Assembly (NCBI GenBank): GCA_964057225.1
Contig: OZ059900.1
Span: 25,683,638 to 25,747,637 of the forward strand
DNA from: Auanema rhodensis
Taxonomy: Eukaryota; Nematoda; Chromadorea; Rhabditida; Rhabditidae
Length of the DNA: 64,000 nt
Reading direction: 5' to 3'
The position numbers and the translations under genes are program-made. Numbering within the stretch: the stretch's first letter is position 1; every line of letters starts with the position of its first letter. This document shows positions 1 through 10,603 of the stretch, in pieces. The notes beneath the pieces were generated by a model. That model made no database searches. It was given only the letters and a program-made list of their open reading frames with translations, and was not told the DNA's origin.

Positions 1-342
1 TTACAGCGAAATTTCCAAAAACTGGTTTTCCAGCATAATAAAATATTTCTCATGGGAAATACTGTGTTTTTGTATTTTTTTAGTGTTTAGCATGTAAAAT
101 GCTTCATTTTAGTATGTAACACGCTGAAATTCGTTGCATTTGACGACTCATATGAACAAAAATCGATTTAATCAATATTAGCCATAAGGGGCGTGCCCTC
201 AGAATATGCTAATTTCCTTAATTTTCTAACCCCTGTTTTTTTGTCGTGAAAGTGGAACTAGACGTTGTACGAACAATTTTGAGCTAGGTTTCATTGACAT
301 TGCATGAGTTTGAACACATGAAATCGTAAGTCAAAACCTTGT
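1..342 (+). repeat. Reference satellite unit (unit 1) with internal landmarks
   Basis: This unit serves as the numbering reference. Landmarks are: a CTGG-TTTT-CCAG hairpin at 22-33; AATAAA at 37-42; a GT/T-rich tract at 64-82; an inverted repeat AAAATG-CTT-CATTTT at 96-110; the palindrome AAATCGATTT centred on the ClaI-type ATCGAT at 162-167; a GC-rich island with an AGGG/CCCT stem at 187-199; CTAAC followed by a pyrimidine tract ending in T7 at 226-242; GTAAGT at 326-331; and TTTACAG across the junction to the next unit. Unit 1 is class c. It carries a private C88 to T change, since other units read TTCAG here. The choice of unit start is arbitrary because the array has no visible edge. Confidence 0.95.
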
Positions 343-683
343 TTACAGCGAAATTTCCAAAAACTGGTTTTCCAGCATAATAAAATATTTCTCATGGGAA
401 ATACTGTGTTTTTGTATTTTTTTAGTGTTCAGCATGTAAAATGCGTCATTTTAGTATGTAAAACGCTGAAATTCGTTGCATTTGACGACTCATATGAACA
501 AAAATCGATTTTATCAATATTAGCCATAAGGGGCGTGCCCTCAGAATATGCTAATTTCCTTAATTTTCTAACCCCTGTTTTTTGTCGTGAAAGTGGAACT
601 AGACGTTGTACGAACAATTTTGAGCTAGGTTTCATTGACATTGCATGAGTTTGAACACATGAAATCGTAAGTCAAAACCTTGT
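343..683 (+). repeat. 341-bp unit, T6 variant (unit 2, class A)
   Basis: The T7 run at unit positions 236-242 has six T. This shifts the reading frame past the usual TGA at 247-249, so the accidental open frame in this unit is longer (84 codons instead of 65). The same variant is in its duplicate, unit 18. Confidence 0.93.
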
Positions 684-2051
684 CTACAGCAAAATTTCCA
701 AAAACTGGTTTTCCAGCATAATAAAATATTTCTCATGGGAAATACAGTGTTTTTGTATTTTTTTAGTGTTCAGCATGTAAAATGCTTTATTTTAATATGT
801 AACACGCTGAAATTCGTTGCATTTGACGACTCATATGAACAAAAATCGATTTAATCAATATTAGCCATAAGGGGCGTGCCCTCAGAATATGCTAATTTCC
901 TTAATTTTCTAACCCCTGTTTTTTTGTCGTGAAAGTGGAACTAGACGTTGTACGAACTATTTTGAGCTAGGTTTCATTGACATTGCATGAGTTTGAACAC
1001 ATGAAATCGTAAGTCAAAACCTTGTTTACATCGAAATTTCCAAAAACTGGTTTTCCAGCATAATAAAATATTTCTCATGAGAAATACTGTGTTTTTGTAT
1101 TTTTTTAATGTTCAGCATGTAAAATGCTTCATTTTGATATGTAAAACGCTGAAATTCGTTGCATTTGACGACTCATATGAACAAAAATCGATTTTATCAA
1201 TATTAGCCATAAGGGGCGTGCCCTCAGAATATGCTAATTTCCTTAATTTTCTAACCCCTGTTTTTTTGTCGTGAAAGTGGAACTAGACGTTGTACGAACA
1301 ATTTTGAGCTAGGTTTCATTGACATTGCATGAGTTTGAACACATGAAATCGTAAGTCAAAACCTTGTTTACAGCGAAATTTCCAAAAACTGGTTTTCCAG
1401 CATAATACAATATTTCTCATGGGAAATACTGTGTTTTTATATTTTTCTAGTGTTCAGCATGTAAAATGCTTCATTTTAGTATGTAACACGCTGAAATTCG
1501 TTGCATTTGACGACTCATATGAACAAAAATTGATTTAATCAATATTAGCCATAAGGGGCGTGCCCTCAGAATATGCTAATTTCCTTAATTTTCTAACCCC
1601 TGTTTTTTTGTCGTGAAAGTGGAACTAGACGTTGTACGAACAATTTTGAGCTAGGTTTCATTGACATTGCATGAGTTTGAACACATGCAATCGTAAGTCA
1701 AAACCTTGTTTACAGCGAAATTTCCAAAAACTGGTTTTCCAGCATAATAAAATATTTCTCATGGGAAAAACTGTGTTTTTGTATTTTTCTAGTGTTCAGC
1801 ATGTAAAATGTTTTATTTTAATATGTAACACGCTGAAATTCGTTGCATTTGACGACTCATATGAACAAAAATCGATTTAATCAATATTAGCCATAAGGGG
1901 CGTGCCCTCAGAATATGCTAATTTCCTTAATTTTCTAACCCCTGTTTTTTTGTCGTGAAAGTGGAACTAGACGTTGTACGAACAATTTTGAGCTAAGTTT
2001 CATTGACATTGCATGAGTTTGAACACATGCAATCGTAAGTCAAAACCTTGT

Positions 2052-5000
2052 TTACATCGAAATTTCCAAAAACTGGTTTTCCAGCATAATACAATATTTC
2101 TCATGGGAAATACTGTGTTTTTATATTTTTCTAGTGTTCAGCATGTAAAATGCTTCATTTTAGTATGTAACACGCTGAAATTCGTTGCATTTGACGACTC
2201 ATATGAACAAAAATTGATTTAATCAATATTAGCCATAAGGGGCGTGCCCTCAGAATATGCTAATTTCCTTAATTTTCTAACCCCTGTTTTTTTGTCGTGA
2301 AAGTGGAACTAGACGTTGTACGAACAATTTTGAGCTAGGTTTCATTGACATTGCATGAGTTTGAACACATGCAATCGTAAGTCAAAACCTTGTTTACAGC
2401 GAAATTTCCAAAAACTGGTTTTCCAGCATAATAAAATATTTCTCATGGGAAAAACTGTGTTTTTGTATTTTTCTAGTGTTCAGCATGTAAAATGTTTTAT
2501 TTTAATATGTAACACGCTGAAATTCGTTGCATTTGACGACTCATATGAACAAAAATCGATTTAATCAATATTAGCCATAAGGGGCGTGCCCTCAGAATAT
2601 GCTAATTTCCTTAATTTTCTAACCCCTGTTTTTTTGTCGTGAAAGTGGAACTAGACGTTGTACGAACAATTTTGAGCTAGGTTTCATTGACATTGCATGA
2701 GTTTGAACACATGCAATCGTAAGTCAAAACCTTGTTTACAGCGAAATTTCCAAAAACTGGTTTTCCAGCATAATAAAATATTTCTCATTGGAAATACTGT
2801 GTTTTTGTATTTTTTTAGTGTTCAGCATGTAAAATGCGTCATGTTAGTATGTAAAACGCTGAAATTCGTTGCATTTGACGACTCATATGAACAAAAATCG
2901 ATTTTATCAATATTAGCCATAAGGGGCGTGCCCTCAGAATATGCTAATTTCCTTAATTTTCTAACCCCTGTTTTTTTGTCGTGAAAGTGGAACTAGACGT
3001 TGTACGAACAATTTTGAGCTAGGTTTCATTGACATTGCATGAGTTTGAACACATGCAATCGTAAGTCAAAACCTTGTTTACAGCGAAATTTCCAAAAACT
3101 GGTTTTCCAGCATAATAAAATATTTCTCATGGGAAATACTGTGTTTTTGTATTTTTCTAGTGTTCAGCATGTGAAATGCTTCATTTTAGTATGTAACACG
3201 CTGAAATTTGTTGCATTTGACGACTCATATGAACAAAAATCGATTTAATCAATATTAGCCATAAGGGGCGTGCCCTCAGAATATGCTAATTTCCTTAATT
3301 TTCTAACCCCTGTTTTTTTGTCGTGAAAGTGGAACTAGACGTTGTACGAACAATTTTGAGCTAGGTTTCATTGACATTGCATGAGTTTGAACAAATGAAA
3401 TCGTAAGTCAAAACCTTGTTTACATCGAAATTTCCAAAAACTGGTTTTCCAGCATAATAAAATATTTCTCATTGGAAATACTGTGTTTTTGTATTTTTTT
3501 AGTGTTCAGCATGTAAAATGCGTCATGTTAGTATGTAAAACGCTGAAATTCGTTGCATTTGACGACTCATATGAACAAAAATCGATTTTATCAATATTAG
3601 CCATAAGGGGCGTGCCCTCAGAATATGCTAATTTCCTTAATTTTCTAACCCCTGTTTTTTTGTTGTGAAAGTGGAACTAGACGTTGTACGAACAAATTTG
3701 AGCTAGGTTTCATTGACATTGCATGAGTTTGAACACATGCAATCGTAAGTCAAAACCTTGTTTACAGCGAAATTTCCAAAAACTGGTTTTCCAGCATAAT
3801 AAAATATTTCTCATGGGAAAAACTGTGTTTTTGTATTTTTCTAGTGTTCAGCATGTAAAATGCTTTATTTTAATATGTAACACGCTGAAATTCGTTGCAT
3901 TTGACGACTCATATGAACAAAAATCGATTTAATCAATATTAGCCATAAGGGGCGTGCCCTCAGAATATGCTACTTTCCTTAATTTTCTAACCCCTGTTTT
4001 TTTGTCGTGAAAGTGGAACTAGACGTTGTACAAACAATTTTGAGCTAGGTTTCATTGACATTGCATGAGTTTGAACACATGAAATCGTAAGTCAAAACCT
4101 TGTTTACAGCGAAATTTCCAAAAACTGGTTTTCCAGCATAATAAAATATTTCTCATGGGAAATACTGTGTTTTTATATTTTTCTAGTGTTCAGCATGTAA
4201 AATGCTTCATTTTAGTATGTAACACGCTGAAATTCGTTGCATGTGACGACTCATATGAACAAAAATTGATTTAATCAATATTAGCCATAAGGGGCGTGCC
4301 CTCAGAATATGCTAATTTCCTTAATTTTCTAACCCCTGTTTTTTTGTCGTGAAAGTGGAACTAGACGTTGTACGAACAATTTTGAGCTAGGTTTCATTGA
4401 CATTGCATGAGTTTGAACACATGCAATCGTAAGTCAAAACCTTGTTTACAGCGAAATTTCCAAAAACTGGTTTTCCAGCATAATAAAATATTTCTCATGG
4501 GAAAAACTGTGTTTTTGTATTTATCTAGTGTTCAGCATGTAAAATGCTTTATTTTAATATGTAACACGCTGAAATTCGTTGCATTTGACGACTCATATGA
4601 ACAAAAATCGATTTAATCAATATTAGCCATAAGGGGCGTGCCCTCAGAATATGCTAATTTCCTTAATTTTCTAACCCCTGTTTTTTTGTCGTGAAAGTGG
4701 AACTAGACGTTGTACGAACAATTTTGAGCTAAGTTTCATTGACATTGCATGAGTTTGAACACATGAAATCGTAAGTCAAAACCTTGTTTACAGCAAAATT
4801 TCCAAAAACTGGTTTTCCAGCATAATAAAATATTTCTCATGGGAAATACAGTGTTTTTGTATTTTTTTAGTGTTCAGCATGTAAAATGCTTTATTTTAAT
4901 ATGTAACACGCTGAAATTCGTTGCATTTGACGACTCATATGAACAAAAATCGATTTAATCAATATTAGCCATAAGGGGCGTGCCCTCAGAATATGCTAAT

Positions 5001-5471
5001 TTCCTTAATTTTCTAACCCCTGTTTTTTTGTCGTGAAAGTGGAACTAGACGTTGTACGAACAATTTTGAGCTAGGTTTCATTGACATTGCATGAGTTTGA
5101 ACATATGAAATCGTAAGTCAAAACCTTGTTTACAGCGAAATTTCCAAAAACTGGTTTTCCAGCATAATACAATATTTCTCATGGGAAATACTGTGTTTTT
5201 ATATTTTTCTAGTGTTCAGCATGTAAAATGCTTCATTTTAGTATGTAACACGCTGAAATTCGTTGCATTTGACGACTCATATGAACAAAAATCGATTTTA
5301 TCAATATTAGCCATAAGGGGCGTGCCCTCAGAATATGCTAATTTCCTTAATTTTCTAACCCCTGTTTTTTTGTCGTGAAAGTGGAACTAGACGTTGTACG
5401 AACAGTTTTGAGCTAGGTTTCATTGACATTGCATGAGTTTGAACACATGAAATCGTAAGTCAAAACCTTGT
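2052..5471 (+). repeat. Mixed-class block, units 7-16
   Basis: The class order is G, E, A', C, A', E, G (A41 form), E, F, G2. Units 5-6 and 7-8 form an immediate G-E dimer repeat of 684 bp (1368-2051 and 2052-2735). Units 11-14 (A', E with A271, G with A41, E with A287; 3420-4787) reappear as units 36-39 (11972-13339), so this block is also the source or product of a longer-range copy. Private changes include C212 (CTACTTTCC) in unit 12 and a T to G change in GCATGTGACG in unit 13. Confidence 0.82.
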
Positions 5472-5813
5472 TTACAGCGAAATTTCCAAAAACTGGTTTT
5501 CCAGCATAATAAAATATTTCTCATGGGAAATACTGTGTTTTTGTATTTTTTTAGTGTTCAGCATGTAAAATGCTTCATTTTAGTATGTAACACGCTGAAA
5601 TTCGTTGCATTTGACGACTCATATGAACAAAAATCGATTTAATCAATATTAGCCATAAGGGGCGTGCCCTCAGAATATGCTAATTTCCTTAATTTTCTAA
5701 CCCCTGTTTTTTTGTCGTGAAAGTGGAACTAGACGTTGTACGAACAATTTTGAGCTAGGTTTCATTGACATTGCATGAGTTTGAACACATGAAATCGTAA
5801 GTCAAAACCTTGT

Positions 5814-6154
5814 TTACAGCGAAATTTCCAAAAACTGGTTTTCCAGCATAATAAAATATTTCTCATGGGAAATACTGTGTTTTTGTATTTTTTTAGTGTT
5901 CAGCATGTAAAATGCGTCATTTTAGTATGTAAAACGCTGAAATTCGTTGCATTTGACGACTCATATGAACAAAAATCGATTTTATCAATATTAGCCATAA
6001 GGGGCGTGCCCTCAGAATATGCTAATTTCCTTAATTTTCTAACCCCTGTTTTTTGTCGTGAAAGTGGAACTAGACGTTGTACGAACAATTTTGAGCTAGG
6101 TTTCATTGACATTGCATGAGTTTGAACACATGAAATCGTAAGTCAAAACCTTGT
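5814..6154 (+). repeat. 341-bp unit, T6 variant (unit 18, class A)
   Basis: This is the duplicate of unit 2, with the same one-base T-run deletion and the same class markers. It confirms the 16-unit duplication. Confidence 0.93.
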
Positions 6155-6838
6155 TTACAGCAAAATTTCCAAAAACTGGTTTTCCAGCATAATAAAATAT
6201 TTCTCATGGGAAATACAGTGTTTTTGTATTTTTTTAGTGTTCAGCATGTAAAATGCTTTATTTTAATATGTAACACGCTGAAATTCGTTGCATTTGACGA
6301 CTCATATGAACAAAAATCGATTTAATCAATATTAGCCATAAGGGGCGTGCCCTCAGAATATGCTAATTTCCTTAATTTTCTAACCCCTGTTTTTTTGTCG
6401 TGAAAGTGGAACTAGACGTTGTACGAACTATTTTGAGCTAAGTTTCATTGACATTGCATGAGTTTGAACACATGAAATCGTAAGTCAAAACCTTGTTTAC
6501 ATCGAAATTTCCAAAAACTGGTTTTCCAGCATAATAAAATATTTCTCATGAGAAATACTGTGTTTTTGTATTTTTTTAATGTTCAGCATGTAAAATGCTT
6601 CATTTTGATATGTAAAACGCTGAAATTCGTTGCATTTGACGACTCATATGAACAAAAATCGATTTTATCAATATTAGCCATAAGGGGCGTGCCCTCAGAA
6701 TATGCTAATTTCCTTAATTTTCTAACCCCTGTTTTTTTGTCGTGAAAGTGGAACTAGACGTTGTACGAACAATTTTGAGCTAGGTTTCATTGACATTGCA
6801 TGAGTTTGAACACATGAAATCGTAAGTCAAAACCTTGT

Positions 6839-7183
6839 TTACAGCGAAATTTCCAAAAACTGGTTTTCCAGCATAATACAATATTTCTCATGGGAAATAC
6901 TGTGTTTTTATATTTTTCTAGTGTTCAGCATGTAAAATGCTTCATTTTAGTATGTAACACGCTGAAATTCGTTGCATTTGACGACTCATATGAACAAAAA
7001 TTGATTTAATCAATATATAGAGCCATAAGGGGCGTGCCCTCAGAATATGCTAATTTCCTTAATTTTCTAACCCCTGTTTTTTTGTCGTGAAAGTGGAACT
7101 AGACGTTGTACGAACAATTTTGAGCTAGGTTTCATTGACATTGCATGAGTTTGAACACATGCAATCGTAAGTCAAAACCTTGT
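6839..7183 (+). repeat. 345-bp unit with 3-bp insertion (unit 21)
   Basis: This is the only unit longer than 342 bp in the window. The extra bases lie at about 7014-7022, where the usual CAATATTAGCC reads CAATATATAGAGCC. A local slippage of an AT/AG step fits. The unit is otherwise class G. Confidence 0.9.
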
Positions 7184-7525
7184 TTACAGCGAAATTTCCA
7201 AAAACTGGTTTTCCAGCATAATAAAATATTTCTCATGGGAAAAACTGTGTTTTTGTATTTTTCTAGTGTTCAGCATGTAAAATGTTTTATTTTAATATGT
7301 AACACGCTGAAATTCGTTGCATTTGACGACTCATATGAACAAAAATCGATTTAATCAATATTAGCCATAAGGGGCGTGCCCTCAGAATATGCTAATTTCC
7401 TTAATTTTCTAACCCCTGTTTTTTTGTCGTGAAAGTGGAACTAGACGTTGTACGAACAGTTTTGAGCTAGGTTTCATTGACATTGCATGAGTTTGAACAC
7501 ATGAAATCGTAAGTCAAAACCTTGT

Positions 7526-9235
7526 TTACAGCGAAATTTCCAAAAACTGGTTTTCCAGCATAATAAAATATTTCTCATGGGAAATACTGTGTTTTTGTAT
7601 TTTTCTAGTGTTCAGCATGTAAAATGCTTTATTTTAATATGTAACACGCTGGAATTCGTTGCATTTGACGACTCATATGAACAAAAATCGATTTAATCAA
7701 TATTAGCCATAAGGGGCGTGCCCTCAGAATATGCTAATTTCCTTAATTTTCTAACCCCTGTTTTTTTGTCGTGAAAGTGGAACTAGACGTTGTACGAACA
7801 ATTTTGAGCTAAGTTTCATTGACATTGCATGAGTTTGAACACATGAAATCGTAAGTCAAAACCTTGTTTACATCGAAATTTCCAAAAACTGGTTTTCCAG
7901 CATAATAAAATATTTCTCATGAGAAATACTGTGTTTTTGTATTTTTTTAATGTTCAGCATGTAGAATGCTTCATTTTGATATGTAAAACGCTGAAATTCG
8001 TTGCATTTGACGACTCATATGAACAAAAATCGATTTTATCAATATTAGCCATAAGGGGCGTGCCCTCAGAATATGCTAATTTCCTTAATTTTCTAACCCC
8101 TGTTTTTTTGTCGTGAAAGTGGAACTAGACGTTGTACGAACAATTTTGAGCTAGGTTTCATTGACATTGCATGAGTTTGAACAAATGAAATCGTAAGTCA
8201 AAACCTTGTTTACATCGAAATTTCCAAAAACTGGTTTTCCAGCATAATAAAATATTTCTCATTGGAAATACTGTGTTTTTGTATTTTTTTAGTGTTCAGC
8301 ATGTAAAATGCGTCATGTTAGTATGTAAAACGCTGAAATTCGTTGCATTTGACGACTCATATGAACAAAAATCGATTTTATCAATATTAGCCATAAGGGG
8401 CGTGCCCTCAGAATATGCTAATTTCCTTAATTTTCTAACCCCTGTTTTTTTGTTGTGAAAGTGGAACTAGACGTTGTACGAACAATTTTGAGCTAGGTTT
8501 CATTGACATTGCATGAGTTTGAACACATGCAATCGTAAGTCAAAACCTTGTTTACAGCGAAATTTCCAAAAACTGGTTTTCCAGCATAATAAAATATTTC
8601 TCATGGGAAAAACTGTGTTTTTGTATTTTTCTAGTGTTCAGCATGTAAAATGCTTCATTTTAGTATGTAACACGCTGAAATTCCTTGCATTTGACGACTC
8701 ATATGAACAAAAATCGATTTAATCAATATTAGCCATAAGGGGCGTGCCCTCAGAATATGCTAATTTCCTTAATTTTCTAACCCCTGTTTTTTTGTTGTGA
8801 AAGTGGAACTAGACGTTGTACGAACAATTTTGAGCTAGGTTTCATTGACATTGCATGAGTTTGAACACATGCAATCGTAAGTCAAAACCTTGTTTACAGC
8901 GAAATTTCCAAAAACTGGTTTTCCAGCATAATAAAATATTTCTCATGGGAAATACTGTGTTTTTATATTTTTCTAGTGTTCAGCATGTAAAATGCTTCAT
9001 TTTAGTATGTAACACGCTGAAATTCGTTGCATTTGACGACTCATATGAACAAAAATCGATTTTATCAATATTAGCCATAAGGGGCGTGCCCTCAGAATAT
9101 GCTAATTTCCTTAATTTTCTAACCCCTGTTTTTTTGTCGTGAAAGTGGAACTAGACGTTGTACGAACAATTTTGAGCTAGGTTTCATTGACATTGCATGA
9201 GTTTGAACACATGAAATCGTAAGTCAAAACCTTGT
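7526..9235 (+). repeat. Mixed-class block H-D'-A'-E/C-G2 (units 23-27)
   Basis: Unit 23 is class H with a GAATTC site at 7652-7657. Unit 26 is a chimera: its left part is E-like (A60) and its right part is C-like, with C133 (TTCCTTGC). Unit 25 is class A' with T245. Units 24 and 25 both begin with TTACATC instead of TTACAGC. I see no array-external sequence in this stretch. Confidence 0.8.
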
Positions 9236-10603
9236 TTACAGCGAAATTTCCAAAAACTGGTTTTCCAGCATAATACAATATTTCTCATGGGAAATACTGT
9301 GTTTTTATATTTTTCTAGTGTTCAGCATGTAAAATGCTTCATTTTAGTATGTAACACGCTGAAATTCGTTGCATTTGACGACTCATATGAACAAAAATTG
9401 ATTTAATCAATATTAGCCATAAGGGGCGTGCCCTCAGAATATGCTAATTTCCTTAATTTTCTAACCCCTGTTTTTTTGTCGTGAAAGTGGAACTAGACGT
9501 TGTACGAACAATTTTGAGCTAGGTTTCATTGACATTGCATGAGTTTGAACACATGCAATCGTAAGTCAAAACCTTGTTTACAGCGAAATTTCCAAAAACT
9601 GGTTTTCCAGCATAATAAAATATTTCTCATGGGAAAAACTGTGTTTTTGTATTTTTCTAGTGTTCAGCATGTAAAATGCTTTATTTTAATATGTAACACG
9701 CTGAAATTCGTTGCATTTGACGACTCATATGAACAAAAATCGATTTAATCAATATTAGCCATAAGGGGCGTGCCCTCAGAATATGCTAATTTCCTTAATT
9801 TTCTAACCCCTGTTTTTTTGTCGTGAAAGTGGAACTAGACGTTGTACGAACAGTTTTGAGCTAGGTTTCATTGACATTGCATGAGTTTGAACAAATGAAA
9901 TCGTAAGTCAAAACCTTGTTTACATCGAAATTTCCAAAAACTGGTTTTCCAGCATAATAAAATATTTCTCATTGGAAATACTGTGTTTTTGTATTTTTTT
10001 AGTGTTCAGCATGTAAAATGCGTCATGTTAGTATGTAAAACGCTGAAATTCGTTGCATTTGACGACTCATATGAACAAAAATCGATTTTATCAATATTAG
10101 CCATAAGGGGCGTGCCCTCAGAATATGCTAATTTCCTTAATTTTCTAACCCCTGTTTTTTTGTTGTGAAAGTGGAACTAGACGTTGTACGAACAATTTTG
10201 AGCTAGGTTTCATTGACATTGCATGAGTTTGAACACATGCAATCGTAAGTCAAAACCTTGTTTACAGCGAAATTTCCAAAAACTGGTTTTCCAGCATAAT
10301 AAAATATTTCTCATGGGAAAAACTGTGTTTTTGTATTTTTCTAGTGTTCAGCATGTAAAATGCTTTATTTTAATATGTAACACGCTGAAATTCGTTGCAT
10401 TTGACGACTCATATGAACAAAAATCGATTTAATCAATATTAGCCATAAGGGGCGTGCCCTCAGAATATGCTAATTTCCTTAATTTTCTAACCCCTGTTTT
10501 TTTGTCGTGAAAGTGGAACTAGACGTTGTACAAACAATTTTGAGCTAGGTTTCATTGACATTGCATGAGTTTGAACACATGAAATCGTAAGTCAAAACCT
10601 TGT
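9236..10603 (+). repeat. Four-unit run G-E-A'-E, copy 1 (units 28-31)
   Basis: The order is G, E (with G275 and A317), A' (with T245), E (with A271). The same four units with the same minor markers recur at 11288-12655, exactly 2052 bp (six units) later. Units 32 and 33 (A and F with T183) fill the six-unit period in between. Confidence 0.87.

Larger units (their letters stand above)
1..2051 (+). repeat. Six-unit block c-A-F-D-G-E, first copy (units 1-6)
   Basis: The class order is c, A (341 bp), F, D, G, E. The same order recurs at 5472-7525, and again at 16076-18127 with a full-length A unit. Copies 1 and 2 share rare markers: the T6 deletion in the A unit, T275 (CGAACTATT) in F, and GTTTTAT instead of GCTTTAT in E. 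Together these show common descent by a 16-unit (about 5.47 kb) duplication rather than chance order. The left boundary of the duplicated segment lies at or before the window edge. Confidence 0.88.
5472..7525 (+). repeat. Six-unit block c-A-F-D-G-E, second copy (units 17-22)
   Basis: This block repeats the class order and the rare markers of units 1-6. The offset is 5471 bp, becoming 5474 bp after a 3-bp insertion in unit 21. Differences from the first copy include A287 in the F unit and G275 (ACAGTTTT) at the end of unit 22. The same class series then continues into H and D' (units 23-24), which is also how the third copy at 16076-18811 continues. Confidence 0.88.
5130..8209 (+). repeat. Nine-unit block G2-c-A-F-D-G-E-H-D', copy 1 (units 16-24)
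   Basis: This series of nine classes recurs in the same order as units 47-55 (15734-18811), with matching minor markers. These are G275 in the G2 and E units and the G127 change that creates an EcoRI-type site in the H unit. The two copies are 31 units apart and lie on either side of the region organised by six-unit repeats. The copies differ in the T-run deletion (only here), the 3-bp insertion (only here), C183 to T in the F unit (only in the other copy) and C102 in the E unit. Confidence 0.85.

Noticed and set aside
160-169. ClaI-type palindrome (AAATCGATTT) as an operator or phage attachment site
   Set aside because: It occurs in most of the 187 units as part of the repeat. Nothing in the window suggests a bacterial or phage regulatory context.
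231-249. Rho-independent terminator at the T7 run
   Set aside because: The T run is preceded by CCCCTG without a stable GC stem directly upstream. The nearest hairpin (187-199) is more than 30 bases away, and the setting is a eukaryotic satellite.
1-342. Hammerhead ribozyme satellite, as known from some amphibian, schistosome and insect satellites of about 330-500 bp
   Set aside because: I looked for the CTGATGA core with a downstream GAAA on both strands and found no CTGATGA.
1-342. Primate alpha satellite, suggested by 342 = 2 x 171
   Set aside because: The two halves are not the 60-80% similar monomers of alpha satellite, there is no complete CENP-B box, and the sequence is not one I recognise as alphoid. 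Only the length coincides.
394-648. Recurring open frames of about 61-95 codons on the plus strand through the whole window
   Set aside because: The frames recur at multiples of 342 bp because the repeat itself recurs. Their lengths change with single class-marker bases (the TAA made by A170, the TGA at 247-249, the T6 shift). They show no domain, no signal of coding constraint and no consistent start. 342 is divisible by 3, which makes the frames look coherent without any selection.
5900-6112. Minus-strand open frame of 70 codons in T6 units (also at 429-641 and 18898-19110)
   Set aside because: It is open only in class A units with the T6 deletion, and it mirrors the plus-strand frame. It disappears in otherwise identical T7 units, so it is a by-product of one deleted base.
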